Made by a program: the position numbers and the translations under genes. A stretch of 12,872 nt of DNA from Alphaproteobacteria bacterium. Lineage in GTDB: Bacteria; Pseudomonadota; Alphaproteobacteria; Micavibrionales; UBA2020. Under the pieces are notes generated by a model. That model was not told where the DNA came from. It worked only from the letters and a program-made list of their open reading frames with translations, and searched no databases. Shown piece after piece: positions 1 through 6,205 of the stretch (the stretch's first letter is position 1; every line of letters begins with the position of its first letter). The DNA lies in NCBI GenBank assembly GCA_018971405.1, contig JAGXAX010000018.1, forward strand, positions 1-12,872. Reading direction: 5' to 3'.

Positions 1-938
1 CCCGCGGCTTCGCCCACATCGGCGTGGTGCGCGCGCTGAAAAGGCACGGCATCGTGCCGACGGTCGTCTCCGGCACGTCGATGGGCGCGTTGGTCGGCGG
101 CGCCTACCTCTCCAACAAGCTCGACAACGTCGAGGAATGGGCCTACGCGCTGACGCGCTCCAAGGTTCTCTCCTATCTCGATTTCAGCCGCGGCGTGCTG
201 ACCGGCGCGGGCGGGATCATCGGCGGCGAAAAGCTCGTCAAGCTGATGCTCGACAATTTCGGCGAGATCCGCGCCGAAGACCTCGCCTATCCCTTCACCG
301 CCATCGCGACCGATCTCGTCACCGGCCACGAAGTATGGCTCCGGCGCGGACGGCTGGTCGACGTGATGCGCGCCTCCTTTTCGCTGCCCGGCGTCTTTCC
401 GCCCGTGCCGTTCAACGGCCGCTGGCTGATCGACGGCGCGCTGGTCAATCCCGTGCCGGTCTCGGCCTGCAACGCGGGCGGCGCGCGCATGACGATCGCG
501 GTCAACGTCAACGGCGACATCATCGGCAAGGTCAAGCGCCCGGGCGACAAAATTCCGACCGTGGCGGGCTTCGACCTGCTCAGCGTCGCGGGGCCGCATA
601 CCGAGGACGTGAAGAAATCCGGCCTCATCAACCGCATCTTCCGCCGCGAGGCCGACCATCCGAGCGTCTTCGGCGTGATGATCTCCTCTCTCAACATCGT
701 GCAGGACAGGCTCTCGCGCTCCCGCCTCGCGGGCGACCCGCCCGACGTGCTGATCACGCCGCGCATCGGCCATATCGGCCTGATGGAGTTCGACCGCGCG
801 GAAGAACTGATCGCCGAGGGCGAGGCCGCGGTCGAGCGCGCCGTGCCCGACATCAAGGCCGCCTACGCCGTCCTCTGCACTGAATACAACGAGGCCGAGG
901 AAGCCACCGGCCTCGCGCCAGAAGGCTACAAGCCCTGA
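1..938 (+). CDS. Patatin-like phospholipase family protein, 5' end missing
   Basis: The reading frame is already open at base 3, so the gene begins before the window; the first GTG codons at 24 and 27 are internal. The visible start reads RGFAHIGVVRAL, the usual glycine/arginine-rich oxyanion-hole segment of bacterial patatins (RssA/NTE type). The nucleophile elbow GTSMG follows, with Ser at 78-80, and the catalytic Asp lies in the DGA motif at 432-434. Both halves of the Ser-Asp dyad are therefore present. Family knowledge: these are lipid acyl hydrolases acting on phospholipids or lysophospholipids, and the physiological substrate cannot be read from sequence. About 312 residues are visible, and only the first residues around the glycine-rich loop seem missing. 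The C-terminal part (about 600-900) has no motif I recognise. The stop lies 7 bases from the stop of the convergent HAD gene. Confidence 0.93.
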   Translation, partial: RGFAHIGVVRALKRHGIVPTVVSGTSMGALVGGAYLSNKLDNVEEWAYALTRSKVLSYLDFSRGVLTGAGGIIGGEKLVKLMLDNFGEIRAEDLAYPFTAIATDLVTGHEVWLRRGRLVDVMRASFSLPGVFPPVPFNGRWLIDGALVNPVPVSACNAGGARMTIAVNVNGDIIGKVKRPGDKIPTVAGFDLLSVAGPHTEDVKKSGLINRIFRREADHPSVFGVMISSLNIVQDRLSRSRLAGDPPDVLITPRIGHIGLMEFDRAEELIAEGEAAVERAVPDIKAAYAVLCTEYNEAEEATGLAPEGYKP

Positions 939-945
939 TCTGAAA

Positions 946-1875
946 TTACTCTTTCATCCTCGCGCGTTCGCGCTCTCTTAAAGCCGCTTCAGGCGTCTGC
1001 CAGACGAGGCCGTCGAGCACCCACGTCGGGCGGATGCCGCCGTAGCCAAGCGCCAGCTGCTCCATCATCTTGCGCTTTTGCCCGGGCAGCATGCCGGGCT
1101 TGAAGGCCGCGGCATGGATGCCCGCGGTGATGAAGGCGGTGTCGAGATCGGCGGAGGCCCCGCCCGCGATGTCATGCTGGATGCTGTCGCCGATGACAAG
1201 GATGCGCGACGGGATAACGTCGTCGAAAAGCGTGAGGCAGTAGCGGAAGATCGTCTTGTGAGGCTTGCCGATGTAATGCACCGCCCCGCCCAGTTCGTTG
1301 TAGCGCGCCGCGACGGCGCCGGGGCCTGGCGCGCGCTCGTGGCCGTAGAGCGTCACCATGTCGGGGTTGGCGCAGATCATCGGGATGCGCTTCGCGGCGG
1401 CGGCCTTGAAGACGGGGTCCATGTCCTCGAGCTTCTTCGTCGCGGCGTCGAAACTGTTGATGAGGATGAAGTGCGCGTCCTCGACGTTTTCCACCGGCAC
1501 GGCGTCGAGGCCGGAAAGCAGCCCCCTGTCGTCTGGGCGCGAGATCATGTAGCAGTTCGGCCCGAGGCCCTTGAAAGGCGCGTCCTTCTTCTCCTTCAGC
1601 CCCTGCCATGCGACCTCGCCCGCGGTGACGACCGCCTTGTAGAGCCCGGGCTTGATGCCGAGCTTTTTGAGGCGTTCGACGTTGTCGTCGGCGCGTTTGG
1701 CGGAGTTGGAGAGGATGACGACTTGCTTCTTGCGGGCTTTCAAATGGTTCAGGCTGTCGATGACGCTTTCATAAGGCTGGAGCCCGTTGTGCAGCACGCC
1801 CCACTGGTCGAGAATAAACCCGTCGTAGGAATCCATCAGTTCGTAAAGACCCTGAGAAAAAGTCATGTTGCTCAT
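946..1875 (-). CDS. HAD superfamily class IIA hydrolase (NagD-like, TIGR01459-type)
   Basis: This 309-residue protein has the HAD motifs in order. Motif I is ILDQWGVLHNG (nucleophile Asp23), motif II is LSNS (Ser56), a GKP with the conserved Lys is near 203-205, and motif IV is GDSIQHD (Asp230, Asp235). The long segment between motifs II and III is the class IIA (C2) cap, as in NagD and phosphoglycolate/p-nitrophenyl phosphatases. Motif I is DxW rather than the canonical DxD, so the usual general acid/base Asp at position 25 is Trp. I recall this as typical of the TIGR01459 group, and it makes plain phosphatase activity uncertain. The start is the ATG at 1875, with AGGGGA about 10 bases upstream on the minus strand; an in-frame ATG three codons later is less well placed. 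It is probably the last gene of the Lrp-HIT-HAD operon, 28 bases after the HIT gene. The substrate is unknown. Confidence 0.9.
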   Translation of the reverse strand: MSNMTFSQGLYELMDSYDGFILDQWGVLHNGLQPYESVIDSLNHLKARKKQVVILSNSAKRADDNVERLKKLGIKPGLYKAVVTAGEVAWQGLKEKKDAPFKGLGPNCYMISRPDDRGLLSGLDAVPVENVEDAHFILINSFDAATKKLEDMDPVFKAAAAKRIPMICANPDMVTLYGHERAPGPGAVAARYNELGGAVHYIGKPHKTIFRYCLTLFDDVIPSRILVIGDSIQHDIAGGASADLDTAFITAGIHAAAFKPGMLPGQKRKMMEQLALGYGGIRPTWVLDGLVWQTPEAALRERERARMKE

Positions 1876-1903
1876 GCGCTGCGGTTCCCCTGTTCAAGAC
1901 TGC

Positions 1904-2323
1904 TCAGGCTTCCAGTTTACCAAAGCAATTCTTAAATTTCTCTATTTCCGTTTCCCGTTCGGAATCAGTATAGGGAATTTCCCCCTGCGCCGTCCAGACG
2001 GGCTTCGGCCAGGCGGGGTCGTCTTTGAACCGCGCGAAAACGTGGACATGCAGTTGCGGCACCATGTTGCCGTAGGCGGCGATATTGATTTTATCGGCTT
2101 TATGGAGAGATTGCAGCGCCTGCGCGGCGCGGGAAATTTCACGCATCAGTTGCATCTGGTCGTCCGGCGCAAGCTCGAAAATTTCCCGAATCTTATCGCG
2201 CTTCGGCACAAGATAAAGCCATGGCCATGTCTTGTCGTTTTTGAGGCAGACACGGCACAAATCCCAGTCCGCGATGAAGGACGAACTGCCCGCCAGCCTC
2301 TCATCGAGGACGAAGCCCGCCAC
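1904..2323 (-). CDS. HIT-family protein (putative nucleotide hydrolase/transferase)
   Basis: This is a 139-residue single-domain HIT protein. PWLYLVP at 34-40 and NIAAYGNMVPQLHVHVFARF at 80-99 are the hallmark segments. The catalytic-loop motif is normally His-x-His-x-His; here it is Gln90-x-His92-x-His94, with the first His replaced by Gln. His94 would be the residue that forms the nucleotidyl intermediate. The C-terminal DPAWPKPVW segment is typical of a proteobacterial HIT subgroup often labelled diadenosine tetraphosphate hydrolase; that activity is assigned by family only. The start is GTG at 2323, just 2 bases after the Lrp stop, with no clear Shine-Dalgarno sequence, so translation probably depends on ribosomes finishing the lrp-like gene. 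It is the middle gene of the minus-strand operon. Confidence 0.9.
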   Translation of the reverse strand: MAGFVLDERLAGSSSFIADWDLCRVCLKNDKTWPWLYLVPKRDKIREIFELAPDDQMQLMREISRAAQALQSLHKADKINIAAYGNMVPQLHVHVFARFKDDPAWPKPVWTAQGEIPYTDSERETEIEKFKNCFGKLEA

Positions 2324-2325
2324 TT

Positions 2326-2802
2326 TTATTCAATATCGACCGGAACGCCCGGCTTGTATTTGGCGACGCGCACGCCGAGCGCGGACTTGATGTGGCTGAC
2401 GTTCGGCGCGGACGACAGGTGCTGCGTCAGGAAGGCCTGATAGGCGCCCCAGTCCTCGGCGACGATCTTGAGGATGTAATCGGCCTCGCCGGAGACGAGA
2501 TAGCATTCGCGCACCTGCGGCCAGCTGCGCACGAGGTCCTCGAACTTCTTCTGGTCGTGCTCGGACTGGTGCGCGAGCCCGACCTGCGCGAAGACAGAAA
2601 CGCCGTAGCCCAACGAGACCGGATCGATGTCGGCGTGATAGCCCTTGATCACGCCCGCCTCCTCCAGCGCGCGCACGCGGCGCAGGCAGGGCGGGGCGGA
2701 AATGCCCGCGCGCTCCGCCAGTTCGACGTTGGTCATGCGCCCGTTTTCCTGCAGGTCGTTGAGAATTTTGCGGTCGATTCTATCCAGTTTGACTTTGGCC
2801 AT
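2326..2802 (-). CDS. Lrp/AsnC-family transcriptional regulator
   Basis: The 158-residue protein has the standard length and layout of the family. The N-terminal winged helix-turn-helix begins LDRIDRKILNDLQ, and its helix-turn-helix spans about 24-43 (VELAERAGISAPPCLRRVRAL). The C-terminal RAM/ligand-binding domain covers about 65-145, with the characteristic VRECYLVSGEADYILKIV strand near 97-114. Such proteins form octamers or dimers of dimers and sense amino acids; which ligand cannot be told. The start is ATG at 2802, behind a weak AAGAG about 10 bases upstream. It leads the operon with the HIT and HAD genes and faces a divergent ELM1-trxB pair across an AT-rich spacer, a position from which it could control itself and the divergent pair. 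It lacks the symbol-specific features needed to call it Lrp proper. Confidence 0.95.
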   Translation of the reverse strand: MAKVKLDRIDRKILNDLQENGRMTNVELAERAGISAPPCLRRVRALEEAGVIKGYHADIDPVSLGYGVSVFAQVGLAHQSEHDQKKFEDLVRSWPQVRECYLVSGEADYILKIVAEDWGAYQAFLTQHLSSAPNVSHIKSALGVRVAKYKPGVPVDIE

Positions 2803-2852
2803 CTTTGAAACACTCTTGAAAATTGATAGGATTAAAAAGAAACACGAATGTA

Positions 2853-2863
2853 ATAATATTATA
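2853..2863 (-). promoter_or_regulatory. Candidate -10 element and AT palindrome upstream of the Lrp-family gene
   Basis: On the minus strand, 2863-2858 reads TATAAT, about 55 bases upstream of the Lrp-family start codon. No good -35 hexamer sits 16-18 bases upstream of it. The overlapping bases 2853-2862 (ataatattat) form a perfect 10-base palindrome, the AT-rich type of site that Lrp/AsnC proteins often bind, so autoregulation is possible. The surrounding 2803-2924 is strikingly AT-rich compared with the GC-rich genes on either side. The TATAAT is seen directly; its use as a promoter and the operator role are inference. Confidence 0.4.
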
Positions 2864-2924
2864 CTATTTTATATTCAAGCGAAATATTCATTTCCTTAGG
2901 CTTTATTTATATTTCCTTTGCCGA

Positions 2925-2953
2925 TTGGCAATTGCCCCGTGATAGCCTATGAT
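2925..2953 (+). promoter_or_regulatory. Sigma-70-type promoter of the ELM1-trxB pair
   Basis: TTGGCA (2925-2930) and TATGAT (2948-2953) are separated by exactly 17 bases, each hexamer within one or two bases of the sigma-70 consensus. Transcription would start near 2960, giving a leader of about 20 bases before the TTG start at 2979. The -35 overlaps a 10-base perfect palindrome (ggcaattgcc, 2927-2936) that could be an operator. The -10 overlaps the upstream in-frame ATG at 2949, which argues that this ATG is not the start codon. Confidence 0.65.
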
Positions 2954-2966
2954 CCGGACGCTTTAT

Positions 2967-2970
2967 GGAG
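2967..2970 (+). promoter_or_regulatory. Ribosome binding site that decides the TTG start of the ELM1-family gene
   Basis: GGAG at 2967-2970 lies 8 bases before the TTG at 2979. The in-frame ATG at 2949 has no purine-rich site before it and lies inside the predicted -10 element. Confidence 0.65.
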
Positions 2971-2978
2971 TTATATAT

Positions 2979-3953
2979 TTGACAGAATCAATAAAAACCT
3001 GCTGGATCATCACCGGCGGCGACACCGGCACGGAAAACCAGTGCATCGGCCTCGCCGAGGCGCTGGGGCTCGCGGCCGACGTCAAGCGGCTGAAGCTCAA
3101 AACCCCGTGGCGGCAGCTGAGTCCGTGGTTTCGCCTCGGATTCGGCCATGCGCTCGCGCGCGGCAGCGCCTCTCTCGACCCGCCGTACCCCGACCTGCTC
3201 ATCGCCAGCGGGCGCAAAAGCATCGCCGCCGCGCTGCACGTCAAGAAACGGAGCGGCGGCAAAACCTTCCTCGTGCAGGTGCAGGACCCGCGCTATTCGC
3301 CCCGAAGCTTCGACCTCATCGTCGCGCCGCAGCACGACCCCGCGCGGGGGCCGAACGTCATCCTCACCACCGGCGCGACGCACCGCGTGACGGGGGAAAA
3401 AATAAAAGCGGAAATGGAAAAATTCAAAGGCGTGCTGGAGCGGCTGCCGCATCCGCGCGTCGCGGTACTGATCGGGGGGCTCAGCAAGGGCCACCGCATG
3501 ACGCGCGCCGTCACGGAAAAACTGGCCGCGCAGCTGCTGGCGCTGGTGAAAGAAAAAAAAGCGTCCTTGATGATCACCGCCTCGCGCCGCACGGGGGAGG
3601 AAAACGCTGCGTTCCTGCGTGAAACGCTCCGGAGCGAAAACATTTATTTCTGGGACGGAAAAGGCGGCAACCCCTATTTCGCCCTGCTGGGATACGCCGA
3701 CCATATCATCGTGACGGAGGACAGCGTCTCGATGGTCTCCGAAGCGCTCTCCACCGGCAAGCCCGTCCACGTCGCGGCACTGAAGCATGCGCCGGGCGGC
3801 GCGGCACGGCACGACCTTTTTCACAAAATGCTGCGCGATCAAGGCTATACGCGGCCGTTCGCCGGCACGCTCGAGACATGGCCATACGCGCCGCTGCGTG
3901 ATACAATGAATGTGGCAAACGAGATTCGAAAAAAACTCCGCATGAAGGGATAA
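2979..3953 (+). CDS. ELM1-family protein (Mito_fiss_Elm1, GT-B-like fold)
   Basis: From the TTG the protein is 324 residues and begins MTESIKTCWIITGGDTGTENQ, the conserved N-terminus of this family. Other family blocks are IASGRKSIAAAL near 75-86, QDPR near 102-105, VLIGGLSKGHR near 163-173, TASRRTGEEN near 200-209, and NPYFALLGYADHIIVTEDSVSMVSEAL near 231-257. The last block resembles the nucleotide-sugar-binding half of GT-B glycosyltransferases. Plant ELM1 recruits a dynamin to mitochondria, but the bacterial members have no established role; an alphaproteobacterial origin of the plant protein is plausible. I chose TTG over the ATG at 2949 from the promoter and ribosome-site positions. The stop TAA is 3 bases before trxB, and the trxB ribosome site lies in its last codons, so the two are co-translated. 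No signal peptide or membrane segment is visible. Confidence 0.9.
   Translation: MTESIKTCWIITGGDTGTENQCIGLAEALGLAADVKRLKLKTPWRQLSPWFRLGFGHALARGSASLDPPYPDLLIASGRKSIAAALHVKKRSGGKTFLVQVQDPRYSPRSFDLIVAPQHDPARGPNVILTTGATHRVTGEKIKAEMEKFKGVLERLPHPRVAVLIGGLSKGHRMTRAVTEKLAAQLLALVKEKKASLMITASRRTGEENAAFLRETLRSENIYFWDGKGGNPYFALLGYADHIIVTEDSVSMVSEALSTGKPVHVAALKHAPGGAARHDLFHKMLRDQGYTRPFAGTLETWPYAPLRDTMNVANEIRKKLRMKG
3945..3950 (+). promoter_or_regulatory. Ribosome binding site of trxB inside the end of the ELM1-family gene
   Basis: AAGGGA occupies the last two sense codons of the ELM1-family gene and lies 6 bases before the trxB ATG. This placement couples trxB translation to its upstream neighbour. Confidence 0.7.
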
Positions 3954-3956
3954 AAC

Positions 3957-4952
3957 ATGTCGAAAACACACACCACCAAAGTGCTGATCATCGGCTCCGG
4001 CCCCGCGGGCTACACCGCCGCGATCTACGCCGCGCGCGCGGACCTGAAGCCGCTGCTCGTTTCCGGCATGCAGGAGGGCGGGCAGATGACCATCACCTCC
4101 GACGTGGAGAATTTTCCCGGCTTCGAGGACCCCGTGCAGGGGCCGTGGCTGATGGAGCAGATGAAAAAACAGGCCGAGAAAGTCGGCACGGCGATGATCA
4201 CCGACACCATCGTCTCCATCGACCTCAAATCGAATCCCAAGAAGGCGGTCGGCGACGGAGGTGACATTTACCTCGCCGACGCCGTGATCATCGCCACCGG
4301 CGCGCAGGCGAAATGGCTCGGCCTGCCGTCTGAGGAAAAATACAAGGGCAAGGGCGTTTCCGCCTGCGCCACCTGCGACGGGTTTTTCTACAAGGGTAAG
4401 GAAGTGATCGTGGTCGGCGGCGGCAACAGCGCGGTCGAGGAGGCGCTGTTCCTCACCAACTTCGCCTCCAAAGTCACCGTCATCCACCGCCGCGACGAAT
4501 TCCGCGCCGAAAAGATCATGCAGGACAGGCTCTTCAACAACCCGAAGATCAGCGTCATCTGGGACAGCGCGCTCGAAGAAGTAACCGGCGACGGGAAAGG
4601 CGTCACTGGCGCAAAAATCAAAAACCTCAAGACCGGCGCGGTGACGGATCTCAAGACCGACGGCGTCTTCATCGCCATCGGCCACAAGCCCGCGACGGAG
4701 CTCTTCAAGGGGCAGGTCGATATCGACAAGGAGGGCTACATCGTCACCAAGCCCGACTCGACGGAAACCAACATCCCCGGCGTTTTCGCCGCGGGCGATG
4801 TGAAGGACAAAAAATTCCGCCAGGCCGTCACGGCGGCGGGGATGGGCTGCATGGCAGCGCTCGAAGCGGATAAATACATCGCCCATCTCGAACACGCGCA
4901 CAAAAACAACCACAAAGCCGCGCCGCAGCAAAAGCAGCCGAAAGCCGGATAA
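3957..4952 (+). CDS. trxB: Thioredoxin-disulfide reductase (NADPH)
   Basis: TrxB is a cytoplasmic FAD enzyme that passes electrons from NADPH to thioredoxin. The 331-residue protein has the normal low-molecular-weight layout. FAD binding is by GSGPAG at 13-18. The redox-active pair sits in the CATC motif (Cys137, Cys140), followed by Asp. NADPH binding is by GGGNSA at 154-159, with [10 protein letters not shown] at 177-186 supplying the 2'-phosphate-binding arginines. The second FAD site is GVFAAGDV, followed by RQAVTAAGMGCMAALEA. Everything needed for activity is intact. After the conserved core it ends in a short polar tail rich in His, Lys and Gln (about 315-331) that has no obvious role. 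It is second in the ELM1-trxB pair, 3 bases after the preceding stop, and converges on the FecR-domain gene. Confidence 0.97.
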   Translation: MSKTHTTKVLIIGSGPAGYTAAIYAARADLKPLLVSGMQEGGQMTITSDVENFPGFEDPVQGPWLMEQMKKQAEKVGTAMITDTIVSIDLKSNPKKAVGDGGDIYLADAVIIATGAQAKWLGLPSEEKYKGKGVSACATCDGFFYKGKEVIVVGGGNSAVEEALFLTNFASKVTVIHRRDEFRAEKIMQDRLFNNPKISVIWDSALEEVTGDGKGVTGAKIKNLKTGAVTDLKTDGVFIAIGHKPATELFKGQVDIDKEGYIVTKPDSTETNIPGVFAAGDVKDKKFRQAVTAAGMGCMAALEADKYIAHLEHAHKNNHKAAPQQKQPKAG

Positions 4953-4956
4953 GGCG

Positions 4957-5001
4957 GCAGGCGGGCGGGGCGACCGCGCGGCCTGTTTTCGCGCCGCCTG
5001 C
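4957..5001 (+). terminator. Candidate GC-rich terminator between convergent trxB and FecR-domain genes
   Basis: GCAGGCGG (4957-4964) and CCGCCTGC (4994-5001) are perfect inverted 8-mers beginning 5 bases after the trxB stop. A 5-base inner stem, GCGCG/CGCGC (4976-4980 and 4990-4994), can nest inside and shares one base with the outer arm. The only U-run is TTTT at 4985-4988, within the loop rather than after the stem, so it is not a textbook intrinsic terminator. It could serve either convergent gene. The rest of 4953-5065 shows nothing else. Confidence 0.35.
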
Positions 5002-5065
5002 GGATTGTGCCTGCCGCGTGCCGGAAATATCCCCGTCCTTTACGAACACGCCGGAAAGCGAAAGT

Positions 5066-6181
5066 TCAATCCTGCCGCGCGCGCCAGCGGCGGCCGCGCT
5101 TCTGCCGCCGCTCCTGCCGTTGCGGCTGTTGCGCCTGCTGATGCATTTGCCGCTGCTGCGGCTGGCTCTGTTGCACCGGCTGCTGCGTTTGCGTCTGCCG
5201 CATGTCCTGCCGGTGCTGCTGCCGCCAGGCGCTCCAGCGTTGGCGCCACATTTGCGTCCGGTTTTCCTCCATCTTGCGCCTGTCCGCCTGATCCCCGCCG
5301 CGCTGGCCGCTCCGGTTCTGGCCGTTGAAGCCCTGCCGGTTCTGCCGGCGGGGGCCGCGGCCCTGCGCCTGCCCGTCCGCCGCGCGGCGGGCGGCGATGT
5401 TGTGCAGCCACTGCGGATGCGCGCGGCGGACGTAAGCGCCGTAAGTCTGCCTGAATTCCGGCTGGCGGCTCTGGATCGCCTGCATGCGGCGCAGGGCGTC
5501 CGCATAATGCGCGAGTCGCACCGTCGCCGCGAGGCGGTTGAGCCGCGCCGCGCTCCAGACCGCCGCGGGCGCAGGCCGCGAGAACCTGTTCAGCACCGAT
5601 GTGCCTTCACCCTTGTTGACGAGCTGCTCGCCGCCGTCGGTCTTGAGCGACACCTGCCCCTCGGCCACCACAACGTCATACTGGCCGTCCGCCGGCCCGC
5701 CCCAGAAGTCCGTGCCGCGGATGCCGATAGATCCGACCGGCGTGTTCACCTGCACATCGGGGTTCGCGCGGTGGCCGATCAGCCCGCTCACGTATTCGAA
5801 CGCGCCCTCGATGGTATAGGCGGCGTTGTTGTTGGCGCTGGTATCGTCATCGGGGTCGTAGACGTATTTGTCGATTTTGAGCAGCGCATTGGCCGAGAGG
5901 ACGACGTTCGTATTGTCGATGAAGAGGATGAACACCCGCGCGTCCGCCCCGGTCTGCACGATATCGTTGAGATAGACCGGCATGTTGACCGTCACGGCGG
6001 CGGGCATGCCGCCGACGGGCGTGATGGCGGCGGAACCTTCAACGTCAAGAACGGTGCCGATGCGCCCGTCCTTCGCGGCCGTCTCCTGCGGCACGGGCGG
6101 CTGGACGATCTGCGCCTCCGCCCGCGCGGGCGCCGCCAGAAGGCACAACACAACGGCCAAAAACCCGAAACGCCTCAGCAT
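5066..6181 (-). CDS. Secreted FecR-domain protein with Gln/Arg-rich C-terminal tail
   Basis: The 371-residue protein starts with a signal peptide (about 1-21; MLRR, hydrophobic core, then ARA before Glu22). The FecR domain follows at about 40-195, recognisable from GTVLDVEGSAAI near 42-53, the TPVGSIGIRGTDFW block near 147-160, and VVVAEGQVSL near 170-179. FecR domains in periplasmic or surface proteins bind partners and transmit signals; this one lacks the cytoplasmic N-terminus and membrane helix of a sigma regulator, so it is not a classical anti-sigma factor. A region at about 205-265 is helix-like. The last 100 residues are low-complexity: the final 41 residues contain 17 Gln and 9 Arg. 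GGGAG 7 bases upstream fixes the ATG at 6181. It follows the CxxC membrane-protein gene by 24 bases and is probably last in the operon. Confidence 0.88.
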   Translation of the reverse strand: MLRRFGFLAVVLCLLAAPARAEAQIVQPPVPQETAAKDGRIGTVLDVEGSAAITPVGGMPAAVTVNMPVYLNDIVQTGADARVFILFIDNTNVVLSANALLKIDKYVYDPDDDTSANNNAAYTIEGAFEYVSGLIGHRANPDVQVNTPVGSIGIRGTDFWGGPADGQYDVVVAEGQVSLKTDGGEQLVNKGEGTSVLNRFSRPAPAAVWSAARLNRLAATVRLAHYADALRRMQAIQSRQPEFRQTYGAYVRRAHPQWLHNIAARRAADGQAQGRGPRRQNRQGFNGQNRSGQRGGDQADRRKMEENRTQMWRQRWSAWRQQHRQDMRQTQTQQPVQQSQPQQRQMHQQAQQPQRQERRQKRGRRWRARQD

Positions 6182-6188
6182 CGAACAT

Positions 6189-6193
6189 CTCCC
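6189..6193 (-). promoter_or_regulatory. Ribosome binding site of the FecR-domain gene
   Basis: On the minus strand GGGAG (6193-6189) lies 7 bases before the ATG at 6181, within the 24-base gap after the CxxC-protein stop. It is strong enough for independent initiation on a shared transcript. Confidence 0.7.
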
Positions 6194-6205
6194 GTCACAA
6201 AAAAA

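Noticed and set aside
2645..2899. Small plus-strand open frame crossing from the Lrp-family gene into the AT-rich spacer
   Set aside because: It has no ribosome site or recognisable motif and mostly overlaps a conserved gene on the other strand.
2988..4931. Long open frame (about 647 codons) on the minus strand, antisense to the ELM1-family gene and trxB
   Set aside because: The opposite strand encodes two clearly conserved proteins over the same bases. The antisense product is rich in Arg, His, Gly and Ala without motifs, as expected from GC-rich shadow frames.
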